Assembly: GCA_035041965.1 (NCBI GenBank)
Contig: JAPYMA010002049.1
Span: 29,316 to 93,315 of the forward strand
Source of the DNA: Anisakis pegreffii
Taxonomy: Eukaryota; Nematoda; Chromadorea; Rhabditida; Anisakidae
Length of the DNA: 64,000 nt
Direction of reading: 5' to 3'
A model generated the notes under the pieces. The model was not told where the DNA came from. It saw only the letters and a list, made by a program, of their open reading frames with translations, and did no database searches. The position numbers and the translations under genes are program-made. Positions 43,686-56,824 of this stretch are shown here, piece after piece (position 1 is the first letter of the stretch; each line of letters opens with the position of its first letter).

Positions 43686-45949
43686 TCAACCGGTCAAAAT
43701 TATTTCCGAAACTATTTGCAATACGACACCAAACCAGTGATAGAGCGGTGCGAGAATGATATCCGTAATTAGAGTGGAGTTGAGGATTAAACTTTGAACC
43801 GTTCGGGCACATTGAATTCGGTGGTAAAGCACCAGAACATGAAAGATGGGTAGAATTAGCATTCGCCCCGAGACGAATATTAACGGATTAGGAAACTGGA
43901 AAAGTTTTTCCATTAAAACACCAATGAAAAGAAAATTATTGTCAAGCCTAGAGCTGAGAAATAAATTCAGCGAAATTATTATCAATGGGTTAGGCTGAAA
44001 AGAAAAATTAAACGATTCAATGAGCTAACGAAAAATTAGCTTCATTAATAGCGGACTTGCGATTATCATCACACTAATAGCTACCGCTGTATAACACTGT
44101 AGCTATGCATTATATGATATCACTCGGAACGATTATCATCCATAGTTCCCATCACAGAAGCAAGCAATCTGATCATCGAACATTACCAACAAATGTACTT
44201 TCTCCATAAAATTTCGAAAGTTAATACGGCGTGGGTGCTCGATTCTAGAGAAGAATGCAGATTAAAGTGACTGATAAAGAAGTGGACGTTGTAAAGCGTT
44301 CGTTGTTTTGAAGTGGTTATGTGTTGAGCAAAGAAAGCATGAAAATAGCACGTGTGTAACGAAGATGAATTCGATTTGAATGGCCCGCTGGACGCGGTGA
44401 ACGATGTACGGATGAAGTGAAACCATATGCAACACACATGAAATGATACGAATTCCTTATCAAATGCCCACTTTTCGCTTATTTAACGCCATCATTTCGT
44501 GTTCACTTCTGAATCTATTCTTTTCGTTCTATTATCATTCCTCCGTTTTATGTTTGTTTTAATCAACAGCAATTAATCTGTGATTTATATTGAAGAATTC
44601 GTAAGATTTGTGTTCGTTTTCTTCTCAGCATATTGACTTCAAAGTTTCACTCATAATAGCAAAATAATCATGAAATGACGAACTGTTAATAATGTAATGC
44701 GTACACAACTGTGCACGCTAAATGCGCAAATTCGAAGCCGCAGCCATGTGGTTTCACGATCTGTTCCTCTCCTCGGGCTTAATCAATTGAAATACACTCA
44801 ATATTGCCACCAAAAAATAAGAAAATAGCCACAGAAGCCTCAAAAATTCTTGATCCTTACATTAGATTATTCATACAGCCTTCGAAGTTGCGACGAGATC
44901 CTTAAGCAGTTGAATTTCATGAGAATTTTAACAAATTGGAAGCGACGCAGAAATTACGATCTTGAAGTCAGTTAAAAGTGAAAAATACCTGGGTGATCAG
45001 AATTGGTGATGGCTTTTCCAAACCTGTCAGAAATATATTCTTCTGTTTTCATGCTGCTCTTCTTAGATAATGAAAAAAAAAGTTGACCGAAATGGTGTGA
45101 AGCATCAAAAATATGGAGGATTAGAACAGCATAAAGCTGGAAAACTCCTCGGAAGAGAGCGGCTGGAACGATAAAGGAAACGAATTTGAAAATGAACGGA
45201 TGTCACTAACGAGAAGACTACGATTGCACTTCATCGAAAAGCGATATTTTCGCTTCAGACAATTTGAATTGATGCGCATGCAAAACGGCATGAACTCAGC
45301 TTATGTTCCATCCTAATTGATAACTAGATATCTACTTACAATAATGTAAATGCATAATTACAGTAGTCCTTAAGTAATGTGCTCAGCCTGATATCATGTT
45401 TACTTACACCTTTGCGTGTCATGTAATGTGTATCAGTGATAATGATTGCTGAAAAAATGGCAGTAATAAATGAACAAGTTTGTGCACTAGATATAAAAAT
45501 ACACAATGAAACTGATGGCCGTAAGCATAACGTCAGCCATATTACAACACAAGTTTGTAAATCCTCTGATACAATCAGTTTTACACGAAAATGATTATAA
45601 ACCGTTCTGTACTATTCAACAAAGCATTCGAATGTTAACTGACAAATTGCTCTAATGAATCTAAAAGCAGTGATTCATTTCCCGGAATCTATAAATATAA
45701 ACGAATAAAAAAGATGTGGAATATGCTTTGAAAAAACTGATTTAAAGGAAAGATTCGATGAACTGTTTCTTTTCTTACGAATACTAATAATGTAACAAAA
45801 ATTTTCTTTTTGTTTTGCAATATTATGCATAAAAATGTCCAAAATGTAACAATCGTGATTAACAACTGGAAAATACAATTGACAACGATGTTCGTAAGAA
45901 GATTGTTTTGCGATGAATCGAGAGGAGATGCAGTATTGAAGGAATACAT
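43686..45949 (-). CDS. Unrecognised multi-span membrane protein
   Basis: A six-exon chain closes in phase: 45949-45779, 45688-45640, 45448-45410, 45162-45024, 44244-44187 and 43994-43686, giving 254 aa. Splice sites are good (for example GTAAGA after exon 1 and TTTTTTCAG before exon 3). The start is the first ATG. It is followed by a short polar N-terminus and a long hydrophobic span (NIVVNCIFQLLITIVTFWTF). More hydrophobic stretches follow: RGVFQLYAVLILHIFD, LPNPLIIISLNLFL, FVSGRMLILPIFHVLVLY and the C-terminal ILAPLYHWFGVVLQIV. Two segments 34 residues apart resemble each other: FMEKVHLLPNPLIIIS (145-160) and LMEKLFQFPNPLIFVS (179-194). I cannot place it in a family. A fast-evolving nematode serpentine receptor or another small polytopic protein is possible. 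Confidence 0.5.
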
Positions 45950-46782
45950 ACGCACGTGATTCGAATTATATTTCGTTAAATCATCGTTATTATTATTGCT
46001 CAGGTCGAGTGCAAACGCCGTTAGCTATCGACTGTATGTCATGTTAAGAAATGGTGAGTACTCGATTCATCACTTTTTTTAATAATCGGATGGTTTTCAA
46101 GACAACTTTTTGTTCAATCACGAAATTATTTCATTTGAATTATTCGAAAAATGAGTTGTAGAAACCACAGTAAAACGTTTAGAATGATAGAAATTATTGT
46201 TATCGCTTAAATCGTCCTTTGAATATTTAACTGACTATGGTAATCCATGTTCGCTATATTATCAAAGTGTGAAGTAATGTGCCTTACATATTCAAGTTGC
46301 GTTCATCACTGAACAGTTTAAAGACGGTAAAAATAATCTCCGATTGATTTCAAAAAAAGATAAAATTAGTTAGCAATGCAGTGAGGTGATTCGTTCAAAA
46401 GCCTTAAAGCTAAAATTTAATTAGTTTTAACGAATCGGATGAGATGATGCACTAAACTGCATTGCTGTTTCGTTTTTTGTTGTTTTAGGAATTATTACTC
46501 AAATCGCATTATAAAATTGTTATAGGGGAGTGTACTGTTTATCAGCATTAGGCACTATCAAGTGTCATTCTTTAAAATGTTTTTATATTTTGATCACACA
46601 ATGAACATATACGCACATATGACGACGAGTTGAGTGTCGTCTATTCGTTGTTCATTTCAACTTCAAACACTCCCAAATTTCGTACGATTCACAAATTTTG
46701 TGTCGTTGTGAATTCTACTTATATATTGTAGATTGTATTTCATAAATTCATTTGCTAACGCCCTAAATATTGGCCAATCGAA
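45950..46782. other. Divergent intergenic region
   Basis: This is the upstream region shared by the unknown membrane-protein gene (-) and the TNFAIP8-like gene (+). No further gene was seen. Confidence 0.5.
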
Positions 46783-49222
46783 ATGAAAAATGAACCAGAT
46801 GCTTCATATGTTTCGTCCGATGAAGGTATATCATAACCACCTCTCCAGTTCATTTAAATCGGTTCCAAATTTCCCCTCAGCTCAGTTGGACAATTATTTG
46901 CGAGAGTCAAAAAACTTAAAATCAAATCGAATAATCAGTTATTTTTCCATCCACATGTTTTCAGTATGATTCACACTAATCGATTAGTAATAAATCATCA
47001 TTTTCACCAGTATTTTTCCCTCATTTTTCGACAAAGAGTTCACTTTTAATGCTCACTTAAAATATGTGCATTGTATGTGAAACATTTCTGTCAGGTACGT
47101 ATTCAGTTCTTTTTGATGTCGATAGCAATGTGAGGAATCTAAGAATAATTATGCTACATCATAATATGGTGTTGTGCGACAGTATAATAATTATACTGTC
47201 GCACAGCACCGTACTAAGGACTCTGTTCTCTAGAGGTATCATTATCTGATTTTTGAAGTAAACAGATATTAGAAAATGAATAAAAAATGTAAGTATTCGA
47301 TATTTTTTAGACAGAAGTGAAGAAAATAGTACAGTTTCGAATGGCGTATTCAAGTCAGCAACAATAGTTCAACGGGCACAGAAGAAGGTTCTATCAAAAG
47401 TCGTATCTCGTGGTGTTATCAAACATTTCGTGAGTGATGCGGCCACCAGAATTTTTGATGGCCTTTATATGTTATTGAGTGCTTATTACAACAAGGTTAC
47501 TGCTGAAAAGGTGCGTTTTTCGACCATTCTCTTGCTTATGAATGTTCCAATATCGATTCTTCTTGTCCCTCATTGCCGCCCAATGTTTTTTTTCATTTCC
47601 TTAACGATGCTGTAATGATAAACATTTGAAATTCCTGAAATGAACGCTTTTTGTCGATAATTTATTTTCAGAGGGTCTAATGTGCCAGTATATCAGTGGT
47701 GTAACTAGGTACTTCATCTGTGCCATCCCTCAAAAACAAGCAAGTCTTTTACGGTAGTGACGCTCTGATTAAACCACCTCTTATACTAATGAATTTGACA
47801 GCGCTGTTGAGTGTCCTTCCTGCCGACGATCTGGTAATAAGTGACGATTCTGTCAAATCAGCAGAGTCGCTCAAGACTACCACCCTCTCTACCTTCTCCT
47901 CATGAATGCGAAAGCATTAGTTACGAATCAGCACAACGCCAAAAAGTTCCGATTAGCCGTTTCCTTCCCCCAGTGCAAAGTACTGTCCTCTGCCTCTTTT
48001 TTTCTAACCACGTCACTGCTAAGAATTTCACTGAGTATTGATAAGGCAGGTAATAGTAACCTTTATGGTGAAAGATATTGTTTGTCGGTAACGCCAAGCT
48101 CATCACGCAACATTTATAACAACTGTGGTAACCTCATTATTGTGTTAATGATGACATTATTGTTTTATAATACATTTTAGGTTGTGAAAAATATAATCAA
48201 ATTGGTCGTAAAATTGGGTGTTGTAGTTCGCGGTGGAAATTTTGGTATAGAAGAAGAGAATGAATTGAATAGTGTACAGAAACAAATGCATCAATTATGC
48301 TTAACATTAATATCGTTTGGTAAAGTAGCCTATTCATATGATCGTAATTATCTCGTATCGATGCTTAATGAAACACACATGAAAATCAGTCGATTAGTGG
48401 TCAAATCTTTATTAAGTGATAAATCAAGAAAACGTCTTGACATGGTTTTTGAACATATTTCAAAGGTTCATTCATTAGTTTTACTTTTTATTTACTTCGT
48501 TCATTGAGATCATCGAATTTATTTCAGTGCTGAATTATGGAGAAAGTTCTCATCGCTGTTAACGATATCCAAAAATGGGAATTCCCTTTCTTACTTTTTG
48601 TTTCTCGGTTATTTCTTGCCGAAGAGAATCATCTAGAACTGTTCCTAATCAAAATCATGCCTTTTGGGTATCTTTCTTGCCGTAGAAGAATGCCTGTTTT
48701 CGGTGCATATTCCCTTTTTACTGTTGTATAGCCTTGCATGTACGACTAGCCTGTACTCCGAGTAAGCGTTTGCTTTAAAAGTTAAAAATGGAGAATGTCG
48801 ACTGAAATCAAATTTGTTCGGCTGAAATCTGAACAGCAACCCTCCTCTTAACTAGAGGCTGAGGCCTGCTCTAGGTTTGGGCTGAGACTAACCTCGAGAC
48901 ATGTATGATCTGTTCTACTATCGGTTTGAGAAGGCTTGGAAAAATAGAGTTTTTATCACCACCTCATCACTGAAGAGGGAAAAGAATCATCTGGAAAAGT
49001 CTGACCCAGAGGAAAACAGCTATCGTTTGTGTAGGCGGATATGCAGTACAAGTGATTGTTTTAGCACTAACAAATTGCATGAACTTGTAGTGCTGTCTTA
49101 AAATAAGATAATTGAAGGAGAATTTACTGGATCGATTGTTCCGTGTTGATGGTGAATACACGACATTGTTGTCAAGTTTGGTGAATGATTTGGAAACATT
49201 AATCGACAGTAAAGATCTCTAG
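46783..49222 (+). CDS. TNFAIP8: TNFAIP8/TIPE family lipid-binding protein
   Basis: This is a cytosolic helical-bundle protein whose vertebrate relatives bind phosphoinositides and modulate immunity and cell survival. Exons are 46783-46825, 47311-47510, 48181-48465 and 49118-49222, giving 210 aa, near the usual 190-200. Family segments are RAQKKVLSKVVSRGVIKHFV, RIFDGLYMLLSAYYNKVTAE, KNIIKLVVKLGVVVRGGNFG, MHQLCLTLISFGKVAYSYDR and LDMVFEHISK. The last exon reads ENLLDRLFRVDGEYTTLL and ends in a short acidic tail. The short first exon (MKNEPDASYVSSDE) is the least certain; a different 5' exon is possible. The first intron holds a striking palindrome, and the third contains possible repeat debris. 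Confidence 0.88.
47168..47210. repeat. 43-nt near-perfect palindrome
   Basis: Two 21-nt arms around a single central base form a hairpin with one mismatch. The core reads GCGACAGTATAAT and its reverse complement. It lies in the first TNFAIP8 intron, about 100 bp before the second exon. Confidence 0.9.
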
Positions 49223-51492
49223 TCACCAATCATTGTTATGTTCTAATCATTATTGTTTGTCACTATGATTTATGCACACCTCACAGCATTTGATTACATA
49301 TGGAAATTTCGTGTTATATTATACAGTTGCGACTGGTTCTGCAATGATGACATTATTTATGGCTATTGTTTTATAGCGCAGTCTGTTATTGTCATTGATA
49401 TTATGACCACCATCAATATTTGGTTTTACTATATGAATGATTATCATAGTTTATCGTAAGTGACGGCAAATTTGACATCATCAAGTTTACGTTTAAGAAT
49501 GTATCGTTCGTTATTGGTGGTTTGAAAGGAAGATAATGTGCCTGATTATATATTCAATTTCACTTATTGTTATCAGTTTAAATGTGTATAAAGTTGCACC
49601 TGTGGATATTTTTTCTCATTCAGTGGATTTTATTAATATCGCATTTATACCTATAGCACCATTCCAACAGAGCCATCACTTCGTGATTGATTTTGAAGTG
49701 TCGAGTAGCAGGTGTAGCTGATGGACAAGCAATCCGCTTACCATCTATTTCAACTTGATGTTTGACCCGAGCAAACGACAGCAGAAAATCGATTGATCGA
49801 TTAGTGAAGAGAAGATGAAACATGAAACTTAGCAATAAGGTCAAAAGGTGCATGCTAATATCCAGCATATGAGAAAAGAAAATAGAAGTGAAATAGAGGG
49901 CTGAAACTAAGTGTATCTCGTTGCGTAACATTACAGCAGCTGATGTAGAATGACCTTATCGAGCGAACATTTCTTAAATCAAATGCTTCAATTTAGCTGT
50001 TAATGAACAGAGTAAACGGTATTTAAAATATTTCAAATAAATACAAAGTAAATATTAAAATATAATAAATTCAATGACTGTTTTATCGTGTTTATCATGG
50101 CAAAATTTTTCAAAGCGTGACAGTTTGTTGCTGATAGCAATGCACATGTCCACCTGTGCACTTTGTCTTGATCGAGAAAAGGATATTAAATTCTAGTATA
50201 TCGACGCGAATGAGATGAGCACATTCATTGCTTGAAAATATTTCCATTGCCGAACACCCTCTGGAATACTACCTCGCACCCCTAATTGAAAGACCCTAGT
50301 GTACAGTGTAATGCTATTACTTTCCGGATTTGTGCACAAATACACGCAACATAGTGAATACCATTTCCTTGTTGCTGTCAAGACGAAACACGAAATCGTC
50401 CCCTGATAGGTTATTCTGCACTGATAAAAAGTCAGAATCCAACCATCGGAATTCCAACCGAAATTGTCAAAATTTTCCGAGCGATTGTTGGTCGGGTGCT
50501 ATCACTACCGTGAACTTACTGTGGGGACCAATTTAGCTTGTGAACGTTCCGTGGCGAAAGGTTCTTAGTTTGCTCTAGCTACATTGCACATTCAACTGCG
50601 AATGCATACGAATGAAATACCGTTTTGATCTTACCAACCCAAACTACTGAACTACAAAATCTATGACTAGATTTAGGCTCATGTTTAGACCTAAATAATG
50701 CATGAGCGGGTTTCACGGGTTACGTGTGGCACCTAACCACATTATTTAAGGAAACATAAGTCCTATCCATAAACCTAATTAAATTGTAATTACGATTGCG
50801 TGGTGCTGTGGGCGTAGCCTTTAGACGTATTTCAGAAGGTTGGTCTCAACATTTCTCTACGTAACTGGTGCAGACATATTTCCCCGCTTTGCTAATCTGA
50901 GTTCTCTTATTCTTAGAGGTACGCAGGAATGTTGCTAGCTCATCTGCGTTATAGGCTTATGTTAGGGTTGCTTTAAAATGCAATCGTTGCATTCGCCTCA
51001 GTTTTAACCTCCTTCAATGACGAATAAGCTTGAATATAAGCCTGTTTCGAGCGAATAGGGCTTCCTTATCTTCAGTTCATGGCGCATTCACGGGTTGCTC
51101 AAGCAGAGGTTCAAGAGATCATGCATTGCTCATAACCACCAGAGGTCAGTAGAGCCTCAACATTTATGCTCGCTGACCACATTTGCATCATCTTGCTTGC
51201 ATTTCAGTCGAGACCTCGCTTTAGACTTGAGCTTATGACTAGTGCGGATCGACCTTTACAAATTACTGATGCGCTATCGGCAAATTTTCAAGTCGTTTGT
51301 CCGTCTCAAGCTACGCATCAGCAGATGTGTACAGTGGTTGTAGACATTAGTTAATTTCAAAACGTGACAATTTTCCATATTCTGTTGAATGTTTCCCGTT
51401 CATCGTTAAAATTAGTGGTCATAGTTAGACGCGGATTTTTAGGTTGTATTTTTTTTTCAGGAAAGCTTGTTCATTCTCAATCCAATCCAACA
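49223..51492. other. Intergenic, TNFAIP8 to FKBP12
   Basis: No gene is supported on either strand. The part from about 50640 to 51160 contains CCTAA/TTAGG-like words but no ordered repeat. A T-run with TTTCAG ends at 51461, 31 nt before the FKBP ATG, and is a probable trans-splice site. Confidence 0.45.
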
Positions 51493-52390
51493 ATGCCGGT
51501 TGATATTGAAACTCTGAAGCCTGGAGATGGCACGTTTATTGCTGTTCCTTGTTACAAGTTTTTATTTCAGCTACTAAAAACGTAATAATTATTTACTCGA
51601 AAGAGCAATTTATATCGTTACATTCAAGCCAACAGTGGTAAACCAAATGATATTCTGTTGTAAAAGTATGATCATACTATGCGTTCCACTTCCCAAGCAC
51701 CTGAAAGTATATGCTTGTGGTGTTGGAAGTCATCTACTTACCACACCACGAATTCAAGCTATAAGAAATCTGAGAAAGAAAACTAACTCTTAATTGTTTT
51801 TACAACTTGAGTGGTGCTAAAATTCCGACCTTATTCACTTCATATTCACCTTATTCACATCAAAGAAGTGATTTTCAAATTGTTTTGCAGGCAAGACTTT
51901 CCCGAAGAACGGACAAACGGTAAAATGCCATTACGTTTTAAGTCTTCAAAATGGCTCCGAGGTTCGTTATCGGTTGTAATTATTTTCAATATTTAAGCAA
52001 AAATTCATGTGCTGTACTTCAATGTTACGTTCGTTTCAAAGCGTTTTTTGCTGTCAAATGTCGAGATTTACAGATCGATAGTTCAAGAAAACGTGGCAAG
52101 CCTTTCGAATTCAAGATCGGTAAAGGTGAGGTCATCAAAGGGTGGGATGAAGGTGTTGCCAAGGTCCGTTGTTCTACTTTTCGTTTCTGCAGTTCATTTC
52201 GCGTGAATCATGATCTTTTTATAATTGTTATCGTTCAAATATCGATTGACATTGATTTTAGATGTCAGTGGGACAACGCGCAAAACTGACGATCAGTCCA
52301 GATATGGGTTATGGAAGTCGTGGTATACCTGGTACAATTCCTAGTAACGCTACGCTGCTGTTTGATGTTGAATTGCTTGGATTGAAATGA
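51493..52390 (+). CDS. fkb: FKBP12-type peptidyl-prolyl cis-trans isomerase
   Basis: This single-domain FK506-binding protein catalyses proline isomerisation in the cytosol and regulates partners such as Ca2+ channels. Exons are 51493-51529, 51891-51961, 52074-52163 and 52262-52390, giving 108 aa, exactly the classical FKBP12 length. The sequence follows the family throughout: [76 protein letters not shown] and [13 protein letters not shown]. The active-site Trp (KGWDEG) and the Asp of [10 protein letters not shown] are present. The first intron needs a GC donor (GATG|GCACGT, 51530-51531) to keep frame; every GT alternative nearby breaks it. Confidence 0.95.
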
Positions 52391-53933
52391 ATGTAGTTGA
52401 AATGATATTGATTCCGTAACTGAGTGTCATCTATTTCTAAGTGTGTCTTTAGCTGATGGCTTGAAAAATTATCTTCGATTCTTGTTCAGAATTACTTCGA
52501 TGAAACAGGAAAAGTAAATCTCTAAAGTTATTCAGTGTTTTTATTATTTACATTTTTATTATTGGCATGGTTATCACGTTTGTAATCTCCTTGTTCCAGT
52601 TTCGTCAATATAATCATTAAAATATTTAAGTCTGTTAGATCCGTTTAATCATTGCTTACAATTAGTATCATGTTCGCAGTTTTCAGTGTAATGAATAGCT
52701 TAAGTAGTTTTCTGGAGTTACTAAATTGGTGTCTTTTGTTCAAATGTTGACAAACGGCATTATCGATATGATCTGCGTGCTGGATTTCAGTGATAAGGAT
52801 TTATGAATCGTCCACTACATTTTCTCATTAGAGCTCCATGCAATTATGCTACTTCATACTTCGTAGCAAATTTTTTTGTTTGCATTCATTTTAAGCGAAT
52901 ACATTCGCTACATTCCCAACCTATTTTCACAACGATTTGATACAACTTCTTCAGTTTGATTACTTGAACGCAAATAATCATCATTTTAGCGTTCACATGC
53001 GGATATTTCGTTTACTTTTTGAACTATTTTGTAATTTACATTGAAACTTTTTATCAACAGTTCTACAGTATGACCATTTAAAGGCAAAAAAGTACATATA
53101 TCTCCTTTCGTAATTTCTTCCTCAATCCTTATTTTCCTGTGTTATCGCACATCAGATTCAATTCATCCACTCATTGACAGAACGTTTGTGCATCGTTATT
53201 TGTTGTTTCTATTTCAGTTACGTTTTACACTTTTCTCATAACTCAGTTTTGATATCTGTTCAAATAAATTTCTTAGCAAATCGTTCTCTTGATAATTTAC
53301 AAGTGGTTTTATATGCCTCCCAATTTCTTACTTACCAGAACGGGTATTTGATGGCAGTCCTCCAACTCATAAGCTCCGAGAATTTGTGAAAAATAGTTTC
53401 ACATGTTCATCACTATCAAACATCCTCTTTTGGATGTTAAGTATTGTTTCCATACATCTCAAAATTTTATGCGCATTTGTTCATACTTCACTGAATTTCT
53501 TTTGTTTAGCAACTAAGTAATAAAAATTATGATATGCTTAAAATTAATGATGATTTATCAAGCTTGAGTAGCTGTCCCATCGAGGTTCCAGCATCCCACT
53601 GAACACTTAGTATGATGCAAAACCACTGTGAAACTCACACAGTCACCAGTGAATTAAGCATTAATTGTTTGTACTATTAAGCATTGAGCCGGCTAATACG
53701 AATCCCTTCATTTTGCACGTTAAAAGAGTTCTTCGATTTACGACGAGTTCGGGTCACTACTAAAATTTTACTCGGAACTGTGATTGTGAACCAAAACTGC
53801 ACAGTGATTGCATATCGTACTTAGTTCCGGCAGGGAGAAAGCGAGTAACATGTATAAAATGCAGAGTTATACTCCAAGTACGTCCGTGTGCCTGCTCTAA
53901 AGGGTCGAATAGGTAAGTGAATAACGTGCAGCC
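52391..53933. other. Intergenic, FKBP12 to NFU1
   Basis: AT-rich, no gene or repeat supported. Confidence 0.5.
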
Positions 53934-55316
53934 ATGCAACGGATATTTCCGAAGAATATCGGTCTCTTCTTACATAGCTTCAAGCAACAACCCGTTGGGA
54001 ATGTTCAACAGTGCTCAGGTGATTATGAACGTTCTTTCAGTTTTAAAGAATATCAGTCGTTTATCGTTGTTTCTTTAATGTTTCATCTTGATTACCGTCG
54101 ACAGACACTTTATGCAAACATTCAATTCGAGGAATGCAGAAGCACAATTAAACAGATTGGTTGTAGTTCGATCTATGTTCATTCAAGTGCAAGAGACACC
54201 AAATCCTCTAACTTTGAAATTTTTACCCGGTCAAACGATAATGGGTGAAGGTAAAGCAACAATGGATTTTACAACTGTATCTGCTGCTAAACGAAGTCCA
54301 CTTGCATTGTAAGCGATAATGTTGAATCTTTTTGCAGTGATAGCACATATAGCATCATCTGTTACCCTTCGCATTCCCAAGTAGAGTGTAAATCTCGGCA
54401 TTCTATCATTTTAGACTGATGCGATAAGACAGTTGTCCTCTGATCTTTATAAAATATGCGTATTTAAAAGGCACTGATAACTGCAAAGTCGTGATGTGAG
54501 CATTTTCTCACTGACCTTTGTTTTTACTTTGAAAAAACTTTATTAAATCTGAACTTTTCCCGTCCGTTCATTTCAGACAACTATTTCGAGTGGATGGTGT
54601 TAAGAGTATTTTCTTCGGCGAAGATTTCGTGACAGTAACAAAAAGGAATGAAGACATCGATTGGGCAGTAATGAAGCCGGAAATATTCGCAACGATAATG
54701 GATTTCTTACAGACCGGTAAAGCGATCGTCAATGAGGGTGAAATGCCCGATGGACCCGAAGATACAAGTGAGGATATGTTGACGTCGTTTGTAAAAAGAG
54801 AGTTCAGCATTACTACAATTTATGTTTTGTTATGGGTTTGTGTGATATTCTGCTCGTATGTGAAGCATTTTGATACATTCATGCTTTTTATTCATGAAAG
54901 AAACGTGTCAGGAAGTTTATTCAAAACGATTACAGTGATACATCCAGACGATGACGATACAGTTGCAATGATAAAAGAATTACTAGAATCACGAGTGAAG
55001 CCAATGGTGCAAGAGGACGGCGGAGATATTGTTTATAAAGGATTTAAAGATGGAATTGTACACCTCAAAATGAAGGTATAACCTTGCCTTACTGCGCCTC
55101 AGATGATAATAAACCTTTGCAAAATGTTCCTTTTTGCAGGGATCTTGCACAGGTTGTCCGAGTTCGTCGGTGACACTCAAATCGGGAATCAAAAATATGC
55201 TTCAGTTTTATGTCCCTGAGGTGGAAGATGTAGTGGAAGTAAAAGACGATGAAGATAAAATAGTAGAAGATGCCCTCAACAAGCTGGAAAAAAACTTAAG
55301 TGGAATACCGGACTAA
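53934..55316 (+). CDS. nfu-1: NFU1 mitochondrial iron-sulfur cluster carrier
   Basis: NFU1 delivers 4Fe-4S clusters to lipoate synthase and other mitochondrial enzymes. Exons are 53934-54018, 54167-54308, 54577-54767, 54936-55075 and 55140-55316, giving 244 aa (human about 254). The first exon ([20 protein letters not shown]) is Arg/Lys-rich without acids, as in a mitochondrial presequence. The N-domain reads [19 protein letters not shown] and [19 protein letters not shown]. The C-terminal NifU-like domain has [20 protein letters not shown] and the cluster-binding CTGCPSS (CxxC) motif. The C-terminus is unusually acidic. The exon 3-to-4 junction (after PEDT) was chosen for its strong GTGAGG donor and phase; the joined residues are less certain. 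Confidence 0.94.
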
Positions 55317-56824
55317 TAACATTGTATTTGATTGACATTGATAAGCCATATATACTTATTGCAGTGGCGGGATGTATGCACAATAAAAGAATAATAAATC
55401 CGAACTTTTTGTGTGGGGAATATGTCAACAGAGAATTGGTTATATTTTGCTTGAAAATTACTGCTTTGCAAATGTTATGTGAATTTATTACTGTACAAAG
55501 TGTTTTGATATATCATTTTCAAGTTTGATGCTAAAGGTCGTAGTGATGTTGTTTGCATTTGTTATGTTCATAAACTTCACTCATTTATCACCTGAAGTGA
55601 AGCTCTAAATCAATTGATTATTTTGCACGGTGTGAGTAAATAGTGATTCGCTGCATGGGATCGTTCACATACATGACGTCAAAATATTGTTGAGTGAATT
55701 GGCCACTCATTTTGATTTGTTGTAGTGCTCGTTTACAGTGTGGCCAACTTGCAAGTGGGTAACTCATTTGCTTTTGTGTTTGCGACGAGTCATGTTTCGA
55801 ATGTTTAGGAGTGCTCTTCTCCTGACAATGCCGCTTATGATAAACTGACTTCGAGTTCGCGAATTTTATTTCAAAATAATTTCCACTCTCTAGTATCAAA
55901 TGTTCTCACATAATGTGCAGTTAATGAAAGCTATTTTTGTGAAGTGTTAATGCAGAAAGCTCATCACGGTGCACAAAACCACAGTTGCTTAAAGAGTACA
56001 TTGAATCATAACAAGTACATTTGGTGGACTAAAAGTACAAAGTTATGATAGCGATGGGTTACCTTGATAGACTAAATGAAACGATTCAGGTGCATTAGTA
56101 GTGCCTTTATTAAGTCTATAGCAGTTGCATGTGCTGAGTGGCATCGCTCAACATATGTGGAGAACAGTAACACTTCTCTTAATGACCAAGATGTCAAGTT
56201 CGGAGGTGGAAGCCAATTGGGTGGAGGATGAGGTGGAGTTTTCAGCTGCACTGAGAATAAAGATCAGTTGAGGTGAACATCACAAAGGGTTGAGGGCATT
56301 CAACTCTAAACTGGGTACTTTCTGCTGCATTCAACTGAAACTTGTTTGTTCACTTTAAAACTTCTTAAACCTCCCAAAAGTGCTTTGGTTTTCTTCAAAT
56401 AAGAATGTTTATCTGGTAGGGTTTTAATCTCGTTTCTCTGACCTAGAATCGGCGGGTACTATGTGAATATGGCTCTCGTTTTTGCCCAAGATTTCCTACT
56501 TTGAGAGCGCTCAAATTTTTTATAATAGACATTTTTCAGAACAAAATAGAATATTTGATGATAGAGAATTTCACTTCCTACAAAAGGGCATAATCACTCT
56601 AGTCATTCAGCAACTCAAAAAATGTCCCTTTCCAATGAACCATGCACATAAGTTCAGATGATTCAAGCCACAGCAGACCAACGATTGCACATGCTCTTCG
56701 ACGACTCCGCCCCTGCATTCAGACTCGTTCATGTGGTGAATCGTGACGCGGCCATGCCCATGTGCACTTGTCGATTTTATAGTGTAGTAAAGAAACTGGA
56801 ATTGATGTAAAATTTGCAGAAGTA
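55317..56824. other. Intergenic, NFU1 to TMEM39
   Basis: No gene supported. A 93-codon minus-strand frame at 55618-55899 lacks an ATG and clear splice sites. TTTGCAG ends at 56820, 4 nt before the TMEM39 ATG. Confidence 0.45.

Noticed and set aside
48840..48910. Interstitial telomere-like sequence
   Set aside because: TTAGG/CCTAA-like words occur here and near 16380 and 50690, but not as ordered TTAGGC repeats.
49620..49931. 103-codon minus-strand open frame
   Set aside because: Peptide looks partly protein-like but no flanking splice sites or family could be identified.
55618..55899. 93-codon minus-strand open frame between NFU1 and TMEM39
   Set aside because: It does not begin with ATG, lacks a convincing acceptor, and shows no known similarity.
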